Positions 62,901 to 64,000 of a stretch of 64,000 nucleotides of DNA are shown here, one piece after another. The stretch is from CAZIKF01 sp964539825 (GTDB lineage: Bacteria; Muiribacteriota; UBA6191): assembly GCA_964539825.1 (NCBI GenBank), contig CAZIKF010000029.1, positions 1 to 64,000 of the forward strand, written 5' to 3'. A program made the position numbers and the translations under genes. Each line of letters opens with the position of its first letter. The first letter of the stretch is position 1. Under the pieces are notes generated by a model, which was given only the letters and a program-made list of their open reading frames with translations, did not search any database and was not told the origin of the DNA.

Positions 62901-64000
62901 CAAGTCTTAGGGTGACCTCATCTCTGACGGCAACAAGCAGCGGACTGACTATCTCTTCAGCTAATCTTAGCGGTACCCTCACTGCAGCGAACGTCGATCT
63001 GAACAATGGCGCAATAGACGGCGTAGTCATAGGAGACGCATCTCAATCCACCGCTCAGTTTACAGCGGTAACCGGTACTTCCCTGCGGGTAACAGGAATA
63101 TTGACCGCTAGCGGCAGCACTCTTACGGTTGGGACTGTAGATATTAATGGAGGAGCCATAGATGGAACCACCATCGGCGCCGCTACTCCAGCCGCAGCTA
63201 CTTTTACGGATGCAGTTGTAGATGGTGCCACGGACGCTACCCTTACCATTGACGCAAATGCTGACACACAGGATTCAAATATTGAATTCCACGCCAATGG
63301 AAGTTCACAAGGATATATTCGATACGATCACAACGCTACCGGTACAAGTGAACTGATGAAGTTCTCAGCCGGGTCCACTGAAACACTATACATAAAGGGA
63401 ACCGGGCGCGTTGGTGTAGGTACTGATAACCCGGGAGATAAAGTTGAAATCAAGGAGAGTAATAGCCTTGACTTCACTGCTCTGAGAATAACCAACATCG
63501 GAGAAGGTGCCAATACTGCGGCCGGTATCACAATGTATTCTGATGAAACTGACTCAGATCCATTCGAAATGGCCAGTGTTAGAGCGGTTTTAATTAGCTC
63601 CCAAAGCGCAAATGGAAAGGGAGCCTTAGACTTCAAGGTAAACACAGGAAACAATGTACAGACCGCCATGTACATAACAGAAAATCAAGATGTTGGAATC
63701 GGAACCACAAGCCCCTCTTCCAAGCTTGAGGTTTCCGGCCAGATAACTGCAAGTTCCCAAAATATCACGGGTAATCTCACAGCAGCCACTGTCGACCTCA
63801 ATGGAGGAAATATCGATGGCGCTGCAATAGGTGTAAATTCTCAATCAACTGGCCAATTCACCAATGTAACTGCCACCAGCTTGAGAGTTACTTCTTCCCT
63901 CACCGCAACAAGCAGTGGACTGACTATTTCATCAGCAGATGTCACGGGTACACTTACTGCTGCTAACTTCCAGGTTGCCAGCATGAGTCTTTCCGGGACT
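50993..64000 (+). CDS. Giant repetitive fibre-like surface protein (incomplete at window edge)
   Basis: The frame is open from ATG 50993 to the last base, exactly 4336 codons, with no stop in the long stretches I translated. Residues 1-24 are a signal peptide (FLSLSLLCLLCLTGMVPA). Residues ~26-125 match the widespread N-terminal surface domain (FYNGALTDNFGN, NFSVSLFDTAVGGNTVYTQV, NGYFSLKIG, then PRIELNAFPFSMVS). The rest is Thr/Ser/Ala/Gly/Asp-rich repeats built on DLNGGNIDGTVIGA and SLxVTSSLTATSxGLTISSA, with 13 phage-fibre-like collars such as VGIGTTTPASKLEVSGQV. No cysteine was seen beyond the signal peptide. Such proteins usually end in a trimerisation or S74 chaperone domain, which would lie beyond the window. 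Probably secreted and surface-attached; adhesion is inferred. Confidence 0.85.
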   Translation, partial: MKYFKFLSLSLLCLLCLTGMVPADESNINSFFYNGALTDNFGNVLRLNERRNFSVSLFDTAVGGNTVYTQVFANHAIQNGYFSLKIGPALPDLSTYNYLEISIGTDTLSPRIELNAFPFSMVSRNSLRYSGMNLSEFETHIKSVLLGGTTTTTAVLGATEVTTLHVTGTATLDDDLIVGTKELMVDVSTGRVGIGTASPEADLSLVDAAQSHLQVRATDGGGSSKISLENPAQTWTILTDGDRTFILTDETGSRNALVATTTGRIGINTDTPVSELEVGGTITAEQFLLSAPNSQSPLLIQSSDGTTYLAIDGSGAVGINTSAPISDLDVRGEVQAQSLKVSSALTVTDNGVTLTSGSVSGTLTAANLVSTGTQTFSQVDINSGTIDATVIGGDIPSEAAFTAVTMGILEIPQTLHAQDGTVTMTSLAVTNLITASVDLVRTTSLVVDGTLVVNDLLITAGGITINGAAQIQNGTIDLSTIDASPIGVTTSSIAFFTDVTASSLNITGAMTATSNGVSISSAQITAGLTADSISVLGTLGAPLVDLDGGFIDGTAIGQNSPSVAQFSDLTAASLNVTGILTVDAGTLQLTDGSVSGGLSVNNLSATTVDLNGGNIDGTVIGATTPAAGNFSTVDIDAGTIDGTVIGATTAAAGTFTDVHAQNKMGIGTLTPQLSLDIRAVDAVQLPAGSEAQRPPTPSAGMLRFSTEGGSFEGYNGTGWSGLGGVVDLDRDTLIKAESSSGADEDVLFFQTQGAERARIDSTGLMGIGTTAPLSPLHVIGEVRADSLEIGSINASGTITASSLHITGVLTAELGSLTVGEAIIGSGSIGGTEIGTSFPSIAGFSNVTAASLNVTSILTAQAGLLQVSVIDLDSGNIDGTIIGVNDQSTGQFTDVTAASFRVTSSLTATATGLNISSADVGGTLTAATVDLNSGNIDGIIVGAAIAAAGSFTTLDSTSLEVSSTLTADSSGVMMTSADVSGTLTAAVVDLNAGAIDGVAIGLDSQSTGQFSDVTAISLEVTSSLTATASGLLISSADVSGTLSAATVDLNGGNIDGTVIGAATPAAGSFSTVDIDAGNIDGTVIGANSTAAANFTDVDATSLEVTSSLTATSTGVTISSADVTDTLTAATVDLNGGNIDATIIGAATPAAGNFSTVDIDAGSIDGTVIGANSVAAADFSDVDATSLEVTSSLTATSTGVTISSANISGTLTAAAVDLNSGNLDGVAIGDAVQSTAQFTAVTGTSLRVTDILTAADNTVTMASATVTGNLTANSMEISSLNLTGTLTAAMVDLNGGNIDGVALGMDSQSTGQFSDVTAVSLRVTSSLTATAGGLTISSADVSGTLTAATVDLNGGNIDGTVVGATTPAAGSFSTVDIDAGSIDGTVIGAGSAAAADFTDVDATSLEVTSSLTATSTGVTISSADVTGTLTAATVDLNAGNIDGVAIGIDSQSTGQFSDVTAVSLRVTSSLTATASGLTISSADVSGTLTAATVDLNGGNIDGTVIGATSATTGTFSDLTATNITGTLQTAAQPNVTSLGTLTTLAVSGDHTVNTTHLVVDTTNASAARVGIGTATPTAELDVNGQILASSINVSGGLTATSLHITGVLTAELGNLTVGTVDLNGGAIDGITIGDTSQSTAQFTNVTAASLRVTSSLTATSSGLTISSADFSGTLTAADVDLNAGNIDGVAIGVDSQSTGQFSDVTAVSLRVTSSMTATNSGLSISSADVSGTLTAATVDLNAGNIDGVAIGIDSQSTGQFSDVTAVSLKVTSSLTATASGLTISSADVSGTLTAATVDLNGGNIDGTVIGAATPAAGSFSTVDIDAGNIDGTVIGASSAAAADFTDVDATSLEVTSSLTATSTGVTISSADVTATLTAATVDLNGGNIDGTVIGVTTPAAGNFSTVDIDAGSIDGTAIGVNSQSTAEFSSVTAVSLKVTDSLTATSSGLIISAADVTGVLTAANVDLNAGNIDGVAIGEAAQSTAQFTAVTGTSLRVTDILTAANNTVTMASATVSGNLTANSMEITSLNLTGTLTAANVDLNAGNIDNTVIGATTPAAGNFSTVDIDAGSIDGTVIGANSAAAADFTDVDATSLEVTSSLTATSTGVTISSANVTDTLTAATVDLNGGNIDGTTIGAGTPSAGSFSTVDIDAGSIDGTVIGANSAAAADFTDVDATSLEVTSSLTASSTGVTISSAEITGILTAATVDLNAGNIDGVAIGVDSQSTAEFTAVTGTSLRVTDILTAADNTVTMISATVTGNLTANTMELTSLNLSGTLTAATVDLNGGNIDSTVIGAATPAAGSFSTVDIDAGSIDGTVIGANSAAAADFTDVDATSLEVTSSLTATSTGVTISSADVTGILTAATVDLNAGNIDGVAIGIDSQSTGQFSDVTAVSLRVTSSLTATANGLSISSADVTGTLTAATVDLNSGNIDGTTIGAATPAAGNFSTVDIDAGSIDGTVIGANSAAAADFTDVDATSLEVTSSLTATSTGVTISSADVTGILTAATVDLNAGNIDGVTIGDAAQSTAQFTAVTGTSLRVTGILTAADNTITMVSATVTGNLTANSMEITSLNLTGTLTAANVDLNGGSIDGTVIGASSATTGTFTDLIATNITGTLQTAAQPNVTSLGTLTSLAVSGDHTVNTTHLVVDTSTASAARVGIGTASPAAELDVNGQILANSINVSGALTATSLHITGVLTAELGNLTVGTVDLNGGAIDGITIGGATQSTAQFTNVTATSLRVTSSLTATSGGLTISSADLTGTLTAATVDLNAGNIDGIAIGVDSQSTGQFSDVTAASLKVTSSLTATASGLTISSADVTGTLTAATVDLNAGNIDGVAIGIDSQSTGQFSDVTAVSLKVTSSLTATASGLTISSADVSGTLTAANVDLNGGNIDGTVIGAATPAAGNFSTVDIDAGSIDGTVIGASSAAAADFTDVDATSVEVTSSLTATSTGVIISSADVTGTLTAATVDLNGGNIDGTVIGASSAVAANFTDVDATSLEVTSSLTATSTGVTLASADVSGTLTAATVDLNAGNMDGVAIGVDSQSTAEFTAVTGTSLRITNILTAADNTVTLVSATVTGNLTANSMEITSLNLTGTLTAANVDLNGGNIDGTVIGASSSTTGTFTDLTATNITGTLQTAAQANVTSLGTLTSLSVSGDHTVNTTHLVVDTSTPSLARVGIGTASPSTELEVAGQIRTVSLTATGTITAASMRVTGTLTAGAIDFAGSSINDAIIGDSVPRQATFTTMAGTSLEITSALTVTASGLTLTAANASGNLTAATVDLNGGTIDNTVIGATTPAAGNFSTVDIDGGTIDGATIGDTTPAAGTFTQATIEASSDALTILSAASTADDSILRFRAGNSNEGYLQYDHNAAANNEILKVNVGGTDTLYVRGNSRVGIGEDTPLDKLVIKESNSGGLAAVRIVNTGDAASTGSGIRLFADDSNDDVFEMASVEATRISSTNNSEKGALEFKVNIGDNLQTSMYLTENQDVGIGTTTPASKLEVSGQVTASSQNITGNLTAATVDLNGGNIDNTVIGATTPAAATVTTITANTSLEVSSSLTATASGLTISSANVTGTLTAASFDVTSMDLTGTLTAATVDLNGGNIDATAIGDNSQSTGQFTSVTASSLRVTSSLTATSSGLTISSANVTGTLTAETMVVTSMDLSGTLTAATVDLNGGNIDGTAIGTTTPAAATVTALTANVSLEVSSSLTATSSGLTISSANVTGTLTAAAMDVTSMDLSGTLTAATVDLNGGNIDGTTIGAATPAAATVTALTANTSLEVSSSLTATSSGLTISSANITGTLTAATVDLNSGNLDDITIGATTPATATFTDITANGGITGTLQTAVQPNITSVGTLTQLTVSGDLTVNTTHLFVDTSNTGSTRVGIGTTNPTSELEVNGQIKTASMDISGTLTATSLHITGILTAEMGELNVGSAVIASGSFNGVEIGTTTASIAQFTNVTASSLRVTSSLTATSSGLTISSANLSGTLTAANVDLNNGAIDGVVIGDASQSTAQFTAVTGTSLRVTGILTASGSTLTVGTVDINGGAIDGTTIGAATPAAATFTDAVVDGATDATLTIDANADTQDSNIEFHANGSSQGYIRYDHNATGTSELMKFSAGSTETLYIKGTGRVGVGTDNPGDKVEIKESNSLDFTALRITNIGEGANTAAGITMYSDETDSDPFEMASVRAVLISSQSANGKGALDFKVNTGNNVQTAMYITENQDVGIGTTSPSSKLEVSGQITASSQNITGNLTAATVDLNGGNIDGAAIGVNSQSTGQFTNVTATSLRVTSSLTATSSGLTISSADVTGTLTAANFQVASMSLSGT
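53640..63990 (+). repeat. Tandem protein-repeat region of the giant gene
   Basis: Two basic units alternate. A 59-codon unit centred on GNIDGVAIGxDSQSTGQFSD recurs with exact 177-bp spacing (e.g. GAT at 56045 and 56222; 59321 and 59498). An 84-codon unit holds two IDGTVIGA blocks (252 bp, e.g. 54185 to 54437). Copies differ mainly by synonymous and conservative changes, indicating old duplications under selection on the protein. Confidence 0.8.
55529..62720 (+). repeat. Four collar super-repeats inside the giant gene
   Basis: A ~75-codon block, from TDLTATNITGTLQTAAQ through SGDHTVNTTHLVVDT to VGIGTATPTAELDVNGQI, occurs at about 55529-55755, 58804-59033, 60366-60600 and 62500-62720. Anchored on GTTTCCGG (or GTATCCGG), the spacings are 3276, 1566 and 2130 bp, all multiples of three. 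The first two copies are the most alike at DNA level, suggesting a recent ~3.3-kb segmental duplication. Confidence 0.75.

Noticed and set aside
52000..63844. Long minus-strand reading frames (up to ~400 codons) rich in VPSILPASIS / STVAAVRVPVTSAEE
   Set aside because: They are antisense shadows of the fibre repeats: same periodicity as the plus-strand repeat, no ribosome-binding sites, and the plus frame is continuous with a signal peptide.
53640..63990. CRISPR array or other DNA-level repeat array
   Set aside because: Repeats are coding, of 177 or 252 bp, diverged mainly at third positions, with no spacer structure.
50993..64000. Prophage tail-fibre module
   Set aside because: No other phage genes flank it, and it has a signal peptide and a bacterial surface N-domain; phage-like collars alone are not enough.

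Overview
The window reads as a compact chromosomal segment of a Gram-negative bacterium. Evidence for a double membrane: several lipoproteins with clear lipoboxes, a C-terminal outer-membrane-barrel signature, TatA, DsbD, and a MacB-type efflux operon with two periplasmic adaptors. Genes are tightly packed, with many ATGA-type overlaps and convergent genes that overlap or abut at their 3' ends. Lineage cannot be fixed from sequence alone. The mix of DciA-like, GldA/F/G-like, HutF/HutG and NtrC genes fits a deep-branching proteobacterial group (delta-like or SAR324-like) or a relative; this is inference only.

Layout. 1-168: tail of an unidentified gene. 276-4414 (-): ABC efflux operon (ATPase, adaptor, permease, second adaptor). 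4548-7284 (-): APH-family kinase, a nested inverted-repeat element, a DciA-like protein and an exported protein. 7442-12122 (+): hutG, hutF, alr and a TPR/degenerate-thioredoxin protein. 12167-14303: rhodanese, cytidine deaminase and guanine deaminase. 14335-17593 (-): a two-gene unit of unknown function, including a 782-residue protein built of three homologous ~180-residue blocks. 17659-22764 (+): exported TPR-like protein, sucC, sucD and a LON-domain protein. 22754-26519: NrnA-like phosphoesterase, dsbD and a TPR lipoprotein. 26618-26725: a bidirectional terminator and a possible minus-strand small RNA. 26995-32229 (+): GldA/GldF/GldG-like exporter, a DUF4340-parvulin fusion and a MazG-like protein. 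32330-35240 (+): C39-like peptidase, rplM, rpsI and tlyA. 35759-39603 (+): a signalling/unknown cluster with a class III nucleotide cyclase and an outer-membrane barrel. 39727-46624 (-): tatA, lysozyme-like lipoprotein, recQ, SUMF1-like protein, Nudix hydrolase and an NtrC-family regulator. 46833-48957 (+): pta, an unknown gene and an Smr-like gene. 48977-49600 (-): a DNA-binding/coiled-coil protein flanked by ACTGTC/GACAGT sites.

50139-64000 (+): a Gly/Thr/Pro-linker lipoprotein followed 23 bp later by an enormous reading frame that starts at 50993 and is still open at the window edge (at least 4336 codons). Its start resembles the widespread 'YQGRLTD...PYALRA' surface domain. The rest is a hierarchy of 59- and 84-residue repeats interrupted by phage-fibre-like collars (VGIGTxxPxxxLEV). 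It is probably a giant fibrous surface protein or adhesin and is the most striking object in the window.

A second theme is long intergenic palindromes at 5581-5920, 39608-39709 and 43357-43537. Two of them lie close to small hairpins of the GATCCCG...GGATGAC type, and one supplies the stop codon of the adjacent gene.
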